DNA of 64,000 nucleotides from the NCBI GenBank assembly GCA_045811525.1, contig JBJMTV010000034.1, forward strand, positions 1-64,000. Reading direction: 5' to 3'. Within the stretch, counting starts at the first letter, position 1, and every line of letters begins with the position of its first letter. The DNA comes from VAZQ01 sp045811525 (GTDB taxonomy: Bacteria > Pseudomonadota > Alphaproteobacteria > Rhizobiales > Xanthobacteraceae). This document shows positions 1-7,752 of this stretch, in pieces. The position numbers and the translations under genes were made by a program. A model generated the notes under the pieces. It searched no databases. It worked only from the letters and a program-made list of their open reading frames with translations, and was not told the DNA's origin.

Positions 1-231
1 AGCGGGTTCTCCCGCAGCCAGGTCATAGTGCCCGGCGGGCGGATCCCCAGAGCCGCCCGGGATCACGGTTGCGAGCCATGACCGCGGGCGCCGCCCGTTG
101 CTCTCGCCTTCAGGATCGCCTCCGGAAGGCGCCCCTCGTATTCGAGCAACGATAAAGCCGCTTCCATATGACACGCGTGGGGTCGTCAAGATAATTCGTA
201 TCGCTACGTGCACGATCATGCGCGGGAAGGA
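1..231. other. No gene recognised at left edge
   Basis: GC-rich sequence with short inverted motifs, for example around positions 31-60. I see no ORF with a plausible start and family resemblance. It probably belongs to the intergenic region upstream of the carbamoyltransferase or to the end of a gene outside the window. Confidence 0.4.
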
Positions 232-444
232 TGGTGCGCACGCCGCTCACGCGGCTTTGCGGCACCCTACACGCACTGTCAGCCGTAGGGTGTGCGAAGC
301 AGTCGTAGCCCGGATGGAGCGCAGCGAAATCCGGGGCCGGCGTTTTGCAAATCATCCCGCATTGCGCTTCGCTTCATGCGGGCTACGCCGCTCGTGCGAC
401 AGTGCGCCCTAGGGTGTGCATAGGTGCGAAGCACCGTGCGCACC
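232..444. repeat. Nested composite palindrome (long inverted repeat with a GTAGCCCGG-type REP inside)
   Basis: The outer arms (about 234-272 and 402-444) are the GGTGCGCAC...CACCCTAC inverted repeat that recurs at about 2.3-2.5, 22.6 and 60.0 kb. Between them, 305-386 is a second, independent palindrome that starts GTAGCCCGG and ends CGGGCTAC, with the GCGCAGCGAAAT / GCGCTTCGCTTC arms typical of alphaproteobacterial REP sequences. The arrangement looks like one REP inserted into the loop of another. It is non-coding; the short ORFs that cross it are by-products of GC-rich repeats. Confidence 0.7.
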
Positions 445-516
445 AAGCCGCCCGCGAACACCGGAGGCGAATCGCGATTGAAAGCAGAGCAAGCCAGAGG
501 CTACGGTAATCATGAC

Positions 517-2229
517 ATGCGAATTCTAACCTTTCACCCGGGCTGCCACGATGCGTCGGCAGCCGCATTCGACGACTACCGATTGGTAGCCGCGGTCGAG
601 GAGGAGCGGCTCACCCGGCGCAAGGGCTCCGGTGACGGGGTGCCGTGGCTCGCGATCGACGAGGTGCTGCGCATTGCGAACTGGGCGCGCGGCGATGTCG
701 ATGCGATCGTCGCCATGCGTTCTTTTTTTCCCTGGCAGTACCTTCGTTATCCCATCCATAAAAGATGGGATTACGCTGTGCGCCACTGGTTGGACGTCGA
801 TCGTAAGCAGCGCGATCTGATGGTTCACTGCCAATTACGCGGCACTTCCAACGCGAAAAGCCTGTTCCGCACCGAGGCCTTTCTGGCCGATAACGGCTTT
901 CGCTCCGACACGACGCTTGAGTTCGCGAACCATCACGAGGCCCACGCGCTTGCCAGCCTGTTCTACACCGACTGGGAGGATGCGGTGCTTTATACGGCAG
1001 ACGGCGTCGGGGACAACGTCAGCTACAGCATTCGAACTTTGCACAATGGCGAACTCAAGTGCCACTTTGGTGATGATCGATGGCTGTTGCAGCGCGGTCC
1101 GCTTCGCAGCAGCCTGGCGTGGGCCTACGGCTTTGCGACCAAGGCGTGCGGGTTCACGATGTTTCGGCATGAGGGCAAGCTGACCGGGCTCGCAGCTTTT
1201 GGCAAACCGGCTATTGCTGCTGACATCTCCCGTCATTTTTGGATCGACGATGCAGGAATGATCTGCGCGAATTTTGAGGATGACCGGGCAATTGAACGCA
1301 TGATCGTCGCAGCCTGCCGGGGCCACTCACGTGAAACGATCGCCGCCTCCATCCAACAAGTGGTGGAAGACCTCACCGTTTCCTCGATCAAGCATTGGCT
1401 GGCGCGCAGCGGCACCCGGCGCCTCGGGCTCGGCGGAGGGCTGTTTGCCAATGTGCGGCTCAACCGCGTGCTGGCGGAGAGTTGCCCGCTCGACGAGATG
1501 TTTATTTTTCCCGCCATGGGGGATGCTGGTCTGTCCGTCGGAGCGGGACTGAGCTTCCTGCTCGCACGCGATGGCCTCGCAACATGGCTCGGCCAGCGCC
1601 ACCGGCTGGATGACGTGTACCTGGGATACGACTATTCCGGTGAAATCGACCAGCATCTCACGCAAGCCGGGGTGCGGCGGGTCGGAGCTGATCCGGCTCA
1701 AGCTGCGAGCGAGCTGCTGGTGGCCGGGAAAGTCGGAGCCGCTTATGTCGGTCGCATGGAGTTCGGCCCGCGTGCACTCGGTGCGCGCAGCATACTGGCC
1801 AGCCCTGCCGACGCGCATATCAACGATGAGCTCAACACGCGTCTCGCCCGCTCCGAGTTCATGCCGTTCGCGCCTTACGTTCTTGAGGAGGATAGCGCGA
1901 AGGTTTTCGAGATTACCCCCGTCAACCGCTATGCCGCGCGTTTCATGACGGTCACCTGCGCGGTGCGCCCGGAATGGCACAAACGCATTCCGGCGGTCAT
2001 CCACATCGACGGGACCGCGCGTCCGCAGATCATCCGTGACGGCGAGAACCCGTTGTACGCCGACATTCTGCGCCGATTTCGGTCCGCCACTGGGCTGCCG
2101 GTGCTGGTCAATACCAGCTTCAACGTGCACGAGGAGCCGATCGTCAACCAGCCCTCGGAATGCTTGCAAGCTCTGCGCGGCGGCCGCATCGATTTTGTCG
2201 TCACAGAGCGGGGAGTTTATACGCATTAG
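517..2229 (+). CDS. NodU/CmcH-family carbamoyltransferase
   Basis: A 571-residue protein, the usual length for O-carbamoyltransferases of the NodU/CmcH/TobZ family, which move a carbamoyl group from carbamoyl phosphate (via carbamoyl-adenylate) to a hydroxyl on a sugar or antibiotic. The N-terminal half has the Kae1-like fold with the metal-binding HHEAH motif (about residues 139-143). The C-terminal half carries the diagnostic GRMEFGPRALGARSIL stretch (about 413-428). The chosen ATG begins MRILTFHPGCHDASAA, the canonical start of the family; the open frame continues upstream only into repeat DNA. No glycosyltransferase, nod or antibiotic gene lies beside it, so the substrate is unknown. It is a single gene, convergent with livF across a palindromic repeat. 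Confidence 0.9.
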   Translation: MRILTFHPGCHDASAAAFDDYRLVAAVEEERLTRRKGSGDGVPWLAIDEVLRIANWARGDVDAIVAMRSFFPWQYLRYPIHKRWDYAVRHWLDVDRKQRDLMVHCQLRGTSNAKSLFRTEAFLADNGFRSDTTLEFANHHEAHALASLFYTDWEDAVLYTADGVGDNVSYSIRTLHNGELKCHFGDDRWLLQRGPLRSSLAWAYGFATKACGFTMFRHEGKLTGLAAFGKPAIAADISRHFWIDDAGMICANFEDDRAIERMIVAACRGHSRETIAASIQQVVEDLTVSSIKHWLARSGTRRLGLGGGLFANVRLNRVLAESCPLDEMFIFPAMGDAGLSVGAGLSFLLARDGLATWLGQRHRLDDVYLGYDYSGEIDQHLTQAGVRRVGADPAQAASELLVAGKVGAAYVGRMEFGPRALGARSILASPADAHINDELNTRLARSEFMPFAPYVLEEDSAKVFEITPVNRYAARFMTVTCAVRPEWHKRIPAVIHIDGTARPQIIRDGENPLYADILRRFRSATGLPVLVNTSFNVHEEPIVNQPSECLQALRGGRIDFVVTERGVYTH

Positions 2230-2253
2230 ACAATAGGGGACGCGCGCAGCGGC

Positions 2254-2466
2254 AGTAGGGTGTGCAAAGCCGCTGAGCCCCACGCACAACTCGCGCGCAG
2301 AGCGAGGTGCAAGCGGCGTGCGCACCATCACTTTCGCCCGTGCGCACGGGCACGAACGCAAGAGTGGATGGTGCGCACGCCACTGCGCGGCTTTGCACAC
2401 CCTACGGCCACTCGTGCAATGGCGCGCCGTAGGGTGCGCAAAGGTGCGAAGCACCGCGCGCACCAT
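2254..2466. repeat. Long inverted repeats (GGTGCGCAC/CACCCTAC family), two units
   Basis: Unit 1 (about 2254-2328) runs from GTAGGGTGTGCAAAGC to GTGCGCACCAT. Unit 2 (about 2368-2466) is a near-perfect palindrome of about 100 nt, from ATGGTGCGCACGCC through CACACCCTAC, then GTAGGGTGCGCAAAGG to GCGCGCACCAT. They lie between the convergent carbamoyltransferase and livF genes, so they may act as a bidirectional transcription stop. The same sequence recurs at 22571-22674 and 59959-60082. Confidence 0.75.
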
Positions 2467-2507
2467 CAGTCGCCGGTGCGCGCAGCGGCGAACGCCGCAC
2501 GAGACGA

Positions 2508-3407
2508 TCAGGCGAGCCAGCGCTTACGCCGACGATAATGTTTGCCGTCACGGAAGGATTTGCGCCGGCCTTGCGCCATGCCGAGGTAGAACTCCTTCAC
2601 GTCCTCGTTCTCGCTCAGCTCCTTGGCGGCCCCGTCAAGCACCACGCGGCCGCTCTCCAGGATGTAGCCGTAGCGCGCATATTGAAGCGCAATCCTTGTG
2701 TTCTGCTCGGCGAGCAAAAGCGACACCCCCTCCTTGGCGTTGAGATTGCCGATGATGACAAAAATCTCTTCCACCAGCTGCGGGGCCAATCCCATCGACG
2801 GCTCGTCGAGAAGGATCATCTTCGGCCGTGACATGAGCGCTCGGCCGATCGCGCACATCTGTTGCTCGCCGCCGGAAATATAGCCGCTCGTCGCGCTGCG
2901 ACGCTCGCGCAGCCGCGGAAAGTACGAATACACGAGCTCGAGATCGGCGCGGATGGCAGCTTTGCCATCGCGGCGGGTAAAGGCGCCGGTCAGGAGGTTT
3001 TCCTCGACCGAGAGATGCGCAAAACAGTGCCGCCCCTCCATCACCTGGATGCAGCCGCGGCGCACCAGCTCATTGGGGCTGAGCGCCTGCACCTGCGCGC
3101 CTTCGAAGAGTATCGAGCCTTTGGTCACCTGCCCCCGTTCGGCCGCGAGGAGGTTCGAGATAGCCTTGAGGGTCGTCGACTTGCCGGCGCCGTTGGCGCC
3201 GAGGAGCGCGACGATCTCGCCTTTGGGCACTTGCAGCGAAACGCCCTTGAGCACCAAGATGACGTGGTCGTAGACAACCTCGATATTGTTCACGCACAGG
3301 ATCGGCATCGCGGCGGCGGCCGGCGCCACACCACCGATCGGAGAAGTGTGAGACGCAGGCGAGCGGGGCGCATCCGTTGGGAGGGCTTCGCCGCTCGCCT
3401 TCACCAT
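2508..3407 (-). CDS. livF: Branched-chain-amino-acid-type ABC transporter ATPase LivF
   Basis: ATP-binding subunit of a Liv/HAAT-type importer, 299 residues. It shows Walker A GANGAGKST, a signature region written ISGGEQQM (family norm LSGGEQQ), and Walker B MILLDEPSMGLAP. The ATG overlaps the stop of the upstream binding-protein gene by one base (TGATG), which argues for translational coupling and for this start. The typical LivF start (MPILCVNNIEVVYDHV) would be 33 residues downstream at 3308, so the protein may carry an Ala/Pro-rich leader of 33 residues. The tail is very basic (GRRKSFRDGKHYRRRKRW). Last gene of the minus-strand liv unit. Confidence 0.92.
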   Translation of the reverse strand: MVKASGEALPTDAPRSPASHTSPIGGVAPAAAAMPILCVNNIEVVYDHVILVLKGVSLQVPKGEIVALLGANGAGKSTTLKAISNLLAAERGQVTKGSILFEGAQVQALSPNELVRRGCIQVMEGRHCFAHLSVEENLLTGAFTRRDGKAAIRADLELVYSYFPRLRERRSATSGYISGGEQQMCAIGRALMSRPKMILLDEPSMGLAPQLVEEIFVIIGNLNAKEGVSLLLAEQNTRIALQYARYGYILESGRVVLDGAAKELSENEDVKEFYLGMAQGRRKSFRDGKHYRRRKRWLA

Positions 3408-4729
3408 CAGTTCGTCGCCAGGCAGCCGGGGGTGATCTTCTTCTCAGCCGCGTATTTCGCGGCGGCCTCCTTGACCATGGGCGCGATCACCGCATCATCG
3501 GACGTGATCCAATCCGAAGAGATATTCCACTTCTTGCCGTCCCAGGTCTGCACGCGACCGGTCCGGGTGCCCTCATGATCCTCACAGGAAAGCTTGAGCG
3601 GCTGCAGCTCCCCGCCGAACCCAAGCTCGGCAATGCGCTCGGCGGTGAGGTTCAGGTGCTCGAGGCCCCAGCGCACCTGTTCCCCGTTCAGCGGCTTCTT
3701 GCCGAACTTCTCTTGCGCGGTTCGGATCGCCTCGATCCCGAGCATTCCGTTGATCAGGCCGCGCACGAACAGGATCTCGCCGGTCTCCTCCCAGCGAGCG
3801 GCCGCGCCCTGGCCCTTGTCGTAGAGGTATTTTTTCAAATCCTCGTGCAGCTTGAACTGTCCTGAGCTGTGCTGGAGCGCAGCCGCGTTGTAGCCTTTTG
3901 CCCCCTCCTCGGCGGGACGGACGTCTTGCTCGGCGCCGGACCACCAGACCCCGTACATCTTCTCACGCGGATAGCCGACCGCGACCGCCTCCTTGATGGC
4001 AGTCGAGTTCATGACGCCCCATCCCCAGAGCAGCACGTAGTCCGGGCGGCGCTGGCGAATCTGCAGCCAGGTCGACTTCTGCTCCACACCAGGATGCGTG
4101 ACGGGAAGCAGCATGGTCTCGAATCCATGCATCTGCGCGCGCTTCTGCAGCAGCGCGATCGGCTCCTTCCCGTAAGGGGAGTCGTGATAGACGAGCGCAA
4201 TCCTCTTGCCTTTTAGCTTATCGAAGCCACGCTCCTGATCGGCGATGAACTGAAGAAGGATGTCGGCCGCCGTCCAGTACGTGCCGAGCAGCGGAAAGTT
4301 CCACTGGAATACCGTGCCATCGCGTGACTCGGAGCGGCCGTAGCCCATGGAAATGATGGGGATCTTGTCGATCGGCGCTTTCTCGGTCAGGGCGAAGGTG
4401 ATCCCTGTCGACAGCGGGATCATGTATGGCGCGCCGGTTGAGCCTTTACCCTTGAGCCGCTCGTAGCATTCGACACCACGATCGGTCGCATAACCGGTAT
4501 CGCACTCCTCGAAGACGATCTTGACGCCGTTGATTCCGCCATCACGCGCGTTGATCAGGTTGTAGTAGTCCGCCACCCCGTTGGCGAACGGAATGCCGTT
4601 CGGTGCATAGGCACCCGTTCGATAGACGAGGTGCGGGATGAATTGCTCGTTCTGCGCCCGGGCCGGTGCTGCTGCCAAAGATGCGCCGGCGAGCGCCACG
4701 AAGATGATCGGGAGCTGGTTTCGGTGCAT
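3407..4729 (-). CDS. Liv-type periplasmic substrate-binding protein
   Basis: A 440-residue type I periplasmic binding protein (LivJ/LivK-like, Peripla_BP_6) with a clear Sec signal peptide (IIFVALAGASLAAAPARA, mature from about residue 26). The ligand may be an amino acid, an amide or an aromatic or short-chain acid; binding specificity cannot be read from sequence. It lies between livM and livF rather than at the operon head. A 228-nt gap with a REP palindrome separates it from livM, so it may have its own promoter, or the REP may stabilise upstream mRNA. The start ATG is preceded by a purine-rich AGGAGG at suitable spacing. Confidence 0.9.
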   Translation of the reverse strand: MHRNQLPIIFVALAGASLAAAPARAQNEQFIPHLVYRTGAYAPNGIPFANGVADYYNLINARDGGINGVKIVFEECDTGYATDRGVECYERLKGKGSTGAPYMIPLSTGITFALTEKAPIDKIPIISMGYGRSESRDGTVFQWNFPLLGTYWTAADILLQFIADQERGFDKLKGKRIALVYHDSPYGKEPIALLQKRAQMHGFETMLLPVTHPGVEQKSTWLQIRQRRPDYVLLWGWGVMNSTAIKEAVAVGYPREKMYGVWWSGAEQDVRPAEEGAKGYNAAALQHSSGQFKLHEDLKKYLYDKGQGAAARWEETGEILFVRGLINGMLGIEAIRTAQEKFGKKPLNGEQVRWGLEHLNLTAERIAELGFGGELQPLKLSCEDHEGTRTGRVQTWDGKKWNISSDWITSDDAVIAPMVKEAAAKYAAEKKITPGCLATN

Positions 4730-4875
4730 GCGCTTCCTCCTGATTGGGACGAGGCCCGAGGGCCCGAGACCCGTTTGTTTGGGGCGAGCTTCCCCTCTTG
4801 CTGCGAATAGTGCCTGCGAACGCGATTGCCCTCAAGCGGCGTCCTATATGCTCGCGGGCGTGCAGCATGCTTGCG

Positions 4876-4945
4876 CACGGAACATGGGTTCATGTAGGGG
4901 CGGGTTTCAAACCCGCCCCTACATGTCTCCCGATTTTTGTGCGTT
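4876..4945. repeat. Single REP palindrome, collapsed relic of a RAYT element
   Basis: A 35-nt nearly perfect palindrome (4891-4925, CATGTAGGGGCGGG with centre TTTCAAA). On one side is the flank found beyond the right end of the RAYT elements (CGGAACATGGGTTCATG). On the other side is the flank found beyond their left end (GTCTCCCGATTTTTGTGCGTT). Having both outer flanks around one palindrome suggests that the two REPs of a complete element recombined and the interior was lost. It sits between livM and the binding-protein gene of the same strand. Confidence 0.8.
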
Positions 4946-4957
4946 GCGTGCCGCGAT

Positions 4958-6022
4958 TCAGTAGGGGAAGGGCCAGAGGCGGAGCTTCTCCTTGGCGATC
5001 GCCCACAGCCGCGCCAATCCGAGCGGCTCGGCAATCAGAAATGCGATGATCAATGCACCAAAGACCATCAGCTCCAGGTGGGAGATCATGGCCGTCGAAA
5101 GAGGGATGCCAAGCGACGTGGGCAGCTGGTTCAGCATGATCGGCAGCAACACAATGAAAGCCGCACCAAAAAACGAGCCGAGAATTGTGCCGAGCCCGCC
5201 GATGATGATCATGAACAGGACCTGGAATGAGCGGTTGATGTCGAAGGCGAGCGGCTCCCAGGAGCCGAGCCGCAGAAACGCCCAGAGTGCCCCGGCGACG
5301 CCGATGTAAAAGGATGATACCGCGAACGCCGAGAGCTTGGCGTGCAAGGGGCGGATGCCGATGATCTCGGCGGCGATGTCCATGTCACGGATCGCCATCC
5401 ACATTCGGCCGAGGCGGCCGCGCACCAGATTCTTGGCTGCAAGCGCAAGCACGATCGTCACCGCCAGAACGAACAGATAGGTCTTGAGCGGCGTATCGAT
5501 CGGGTAGCCGAACAAGTCGATGCGGCCCACTGCGACCGAGCCGGAGGGCGAATAAGCGGTGAACCACTTTACCCGTGCGAACACCCATTCAAGAAAGAAC
5601 TGGGCTGCAAGCGTCGCGACCGCCAGATAGAACCCTTTGATGCGCAGCGACGGCAACCCGAACATCACGCCGACCAGCATGGCGGCCAGGCCTGCGAACA
5701 CGAACACAAGGATGATGTTGATTTCCGGCAGGCGCAGCACGAGGTTGTAGGCGGCATAAGCACCCACCGCCATGAAAGCTCCCGACCCGAGCGAGAGCTG
5801 CCCGCAATAGCCGGTGAGGATGTTCAAGCCTATGGCGGCAATTGAGAGGATCAGCACCGGGATGAGCACCTCGGTGTAAAGGTACTGGCCGGCGAACAGG
5901 GGAACGCAGGTAAAGGCGAACACGATGAGACTCAGGATGAACCAGCGATCCTGCGCAATCGGGAAGATTGCCTCGTCGGCCTGGTACGACGATTTGAGCT
6001 GGCCGACTTCGCGGTAAAGCAC
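4958..6022 (-). CDS. livM: Branched-chain-amino-acid-type ABC transporter permease LivM
   Basis: A 354-residue inner-membrane permease with about 9-10 hydrophobic segments and the LivM-type region GYCGQLSLGSGAFMAVGAYAAY. I place the start at GTG 6022, one base after the livH stop (TGACGTG), which gives VLYREVGQLKSSYQADEAIF. The longer open frame to 6103 lies entirely inside livH and is unlikely to be used. It pairs with LivH to form the channel of the importer. Short spacing to livH implies co-translation. Confidence 0.9.
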   Translation of the reverse strand: MLYREVGQLKSSYQADEAIFPIAQDRWFILSLIVFAFTCVPLFAGQYLYTEVLIPVLILSIAAIGLNILTGYCGQLSLGSGAFMAVGAYAAYNLVLRLPEINIILVFVFAGLAAMLVGVMFGLPSLRIKGFYLAVATLAAQFFLEWVFARVKWFTAYSPSGSVAVGRIDLFGYPIDTPLKTYLFVLAVTIVLALAAKNLVRGRLGRMWMAIRDMDIAAEIIGIRPLHAKLSAFAVSSFYIGVAGALWAFLRLGSWEPLAFDINRSFQVLFMIIIGGLGTILGSFFGAAFIVLLPIMLNQLPTSLGIPLSTAMISHLELMVFGALIIAFLIAEPLGLARLWAIAKEKLRLWPFPY

Positions 6023-6023
6023 G

Positions 6024-6944
6024 TCACACCCGCTCGATGATGCGTTCGCCGAACAAGCCCTGCGGACGGAACAGCAGGAACACGAGAGCAAGCACATAGG
6101 CAAACCAGTTCTCGATGCCGCCGCCGGCGAGATCGAACATGCGGATGAGCACCGGACCGAGCATCACCTCGGCGAGCTTCTCCCCGGCACCAATGATCAA
6201 CCCGCCGACAATGGCACCCGGGATGGAGGTAAAGCCGCCGAGGATGAGCACCGGCAGCGCCTTGAGTGCGACCAGCGAAAGCGAGAATTGTACGCCGAGC
6301 TTTGCTCCCCACATCATCCCGGCAACCAGCGCGACCAGGCCCGCAACGGCCCAGACCATGAGCCAAATCTGATTGAGCGGTATACCGACCGATTGCGCCG
6401 CCTGATGATCATCGGCGACGGCGCGTAATGCGCGACCTACCCGTGTCACCTGGAAAAATACCGCCAGGACAAGCACCAGCACGCCGCAGATCACCGCCGC
6501 GATCAGCTCGGCCGGATCAATCAGCAGCCCGCCGGGAAACACCGACTCGAGGATGAAGATCGGGTTCTGCGGCAGCCCCAGACGGATCTTGTAGATGTCG
6601 CTACCCCAAAGGATCTGGCCGAATCCCTCGAGGAAATATGCGATCCCCAGCGTCGCCATGAACAGGATGATCCCTTCCTGGTTAACGAGCCGCCGCAGGA
6701 CCAGAAACTCGATCGCATAGGCGAGCGCGATCATGATGGCGACCGCCAGCACGAGCGCGAGGACAAGCGGCATGAGCTCCGCCAGTCGCGCGAGCGAGAG
6801 CGCAGCGAACAGCACCATCGCGCCCTGCGCGAAGTTGAACACCCCCGATGCCTTGAAGATGAGCACGAAGCCGAGCGCAACCAGCGCGTAGAGGACCCCG
6901 GTAAGCAGGCCGCCGATCAGTGTTTCCAGGAATGGGCCCAGCAT
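6024..6944 (-). CDS. livH: Branched-chain-amino-acid-type ABC transporter permease LivH
   Basis: A 306-residue permease with about 8 transmembrane helices. It carries LivH-family landmarks such as GGLLTGVLYALVALGFVLIFKASGVFNFAQGAMVLF near the N terminus and ILGGFTSIPGAIVGGLIIGAGE near the C terminus. It follows livG by 7 bases and precedes livM by one base, consistent with a single transcript livG-livH-livM. With LivM it forms the transmembrane pore. Confidence 0.93.
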   Translation of the reverse strand: MLGPFLETLIGGLLTGVLYALVALGFVLIFKASGVFNFAQGAMVLFAALSLARLAELMPLVLALVLAVAIMIALAYAIEFLVLRRLVNQEGIILFMATLGIAYFLEGFGQILWGSDIYKIRLGLPQNPIFILESVFPGGLLIDPAELIAAVICGVLVLVLAVFFQVTRVGRALRAVADDHQAAQSVGIPLNQIWLMVWAVAGLVALVAGMMWGAKLGVQFSLSLVALKALPVLILGGFTSIPGAIVGGLIIGAGEKLAEVMLGPVLIRMFDLAGGGIENWFAYVLALVFLLFRPQGLFGERIIERV

Positions 6945-6951
6945 GATGTTC

Positions 6952-7752
6952 TCAGTGACTCACACCGAGATACGCATCGATCACCGCCGTGTTGAGCTGT
7001 ATCTCCTCGGGCGATCCGTCAGCAATCTTCACACCATGGTCGAGCACGAGAACGCGATCCGATAAATCCATCACCACGCCCATGTCGTGCTCGATCAGCG
7101 CGATCGTGGTTCCGTAGTGCTCGTTCACATCGAGGATGAAGCGGGACATGTCCTCTTTCTCCTCGAGGTTCATTCCAGCCATGGGCTCGTCGAGCAGCAG
7201 GAGATCGGGCTCCATTGCGAGTGCACGGCCGAGCTCAACGCGCTTCTGCAGCCCATAAGGGAGCTTCCCCACCGGCACCTTGCGGATGTGCTGAATGCGA
7301 AGAAAGTCGATGATCTCCTCGACCTCTCGTCGATGTGCCACCTCCTCAGCAACGGCAGGACCGAGCCACAGCATTTGCCACAGAAAGCCACGCCGCATCT
7401 TCAGCGTGCGCCCGGCCATGATGTTGTCGAGCGATGTCATGCCTTTGAACAACGCGACGTTCTGAAAGGTGCGGGCAATGCCCCCCAGCGCCGCCTCATA
7501 GGGGCGCATGCGCGCGCGTGCCTTGCCGCGGAATGAAATACGCCCGTGCTGCGGGTGGTAGAAACCATTGATGATGTTGAGCATGGAGGTCTTGCCAGCG
7601 CCGTTCGGACCGATGATGGCGCGGACTTCACCCTGCCGAATGTCAAACGAGACGCCGTTGATTGCCTTGACCCCACCGAATGAGAGCGAAACCTGATCGA
7701 GGGACAGCAGCACCTCGCCCGCTGCGACGTTTTGCGCCGACGGCGCTCTCAT
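6952..7752 (-). CDS. livG: Branched-chain-amino-acid-type ABC transporter ATPase LivG
   Basis: A 266-residue ATP-binding subunit with Walker A GPNGAGKTS, the LivG-specific switch region IARTFQNVALFKGMTSLDNI, and Walker B DLLLLDEPMAGMNLEEKEDM. The usual ABC signature (LSxGQ) is replaced by LPYGLQKR, which is common in LivG. The start overlaps the acyl-CoA synthetase stop by four bases (ATGA), indicating tight coupling of transport and CoA activation. Confidence 0.93.
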   Translation of the reverse strand: MRAPSAQNVAAGEVLLSLDQVSLSFGGVKAINGVSFDIRQGEVRAIIGPNGAGKTSMLNIINGFYHPQHGRISFRGKARARMRPYEAALGGIARTFQNVALFKGMTSLDNIMAGRTLKMRRGFLWQMLWLGPAVAEEVAHRREVEEIIDFLRIQHIRKVPVGKLPYGLQKRVELGRALAMEPDLLLLDEPMAGMNLEEKEDMSRFILDVNEHYGTTIALIEHDMGVVMDLSDRVLVLDHGVKIADGSPEEIQLNTAVIDAYLGVSH

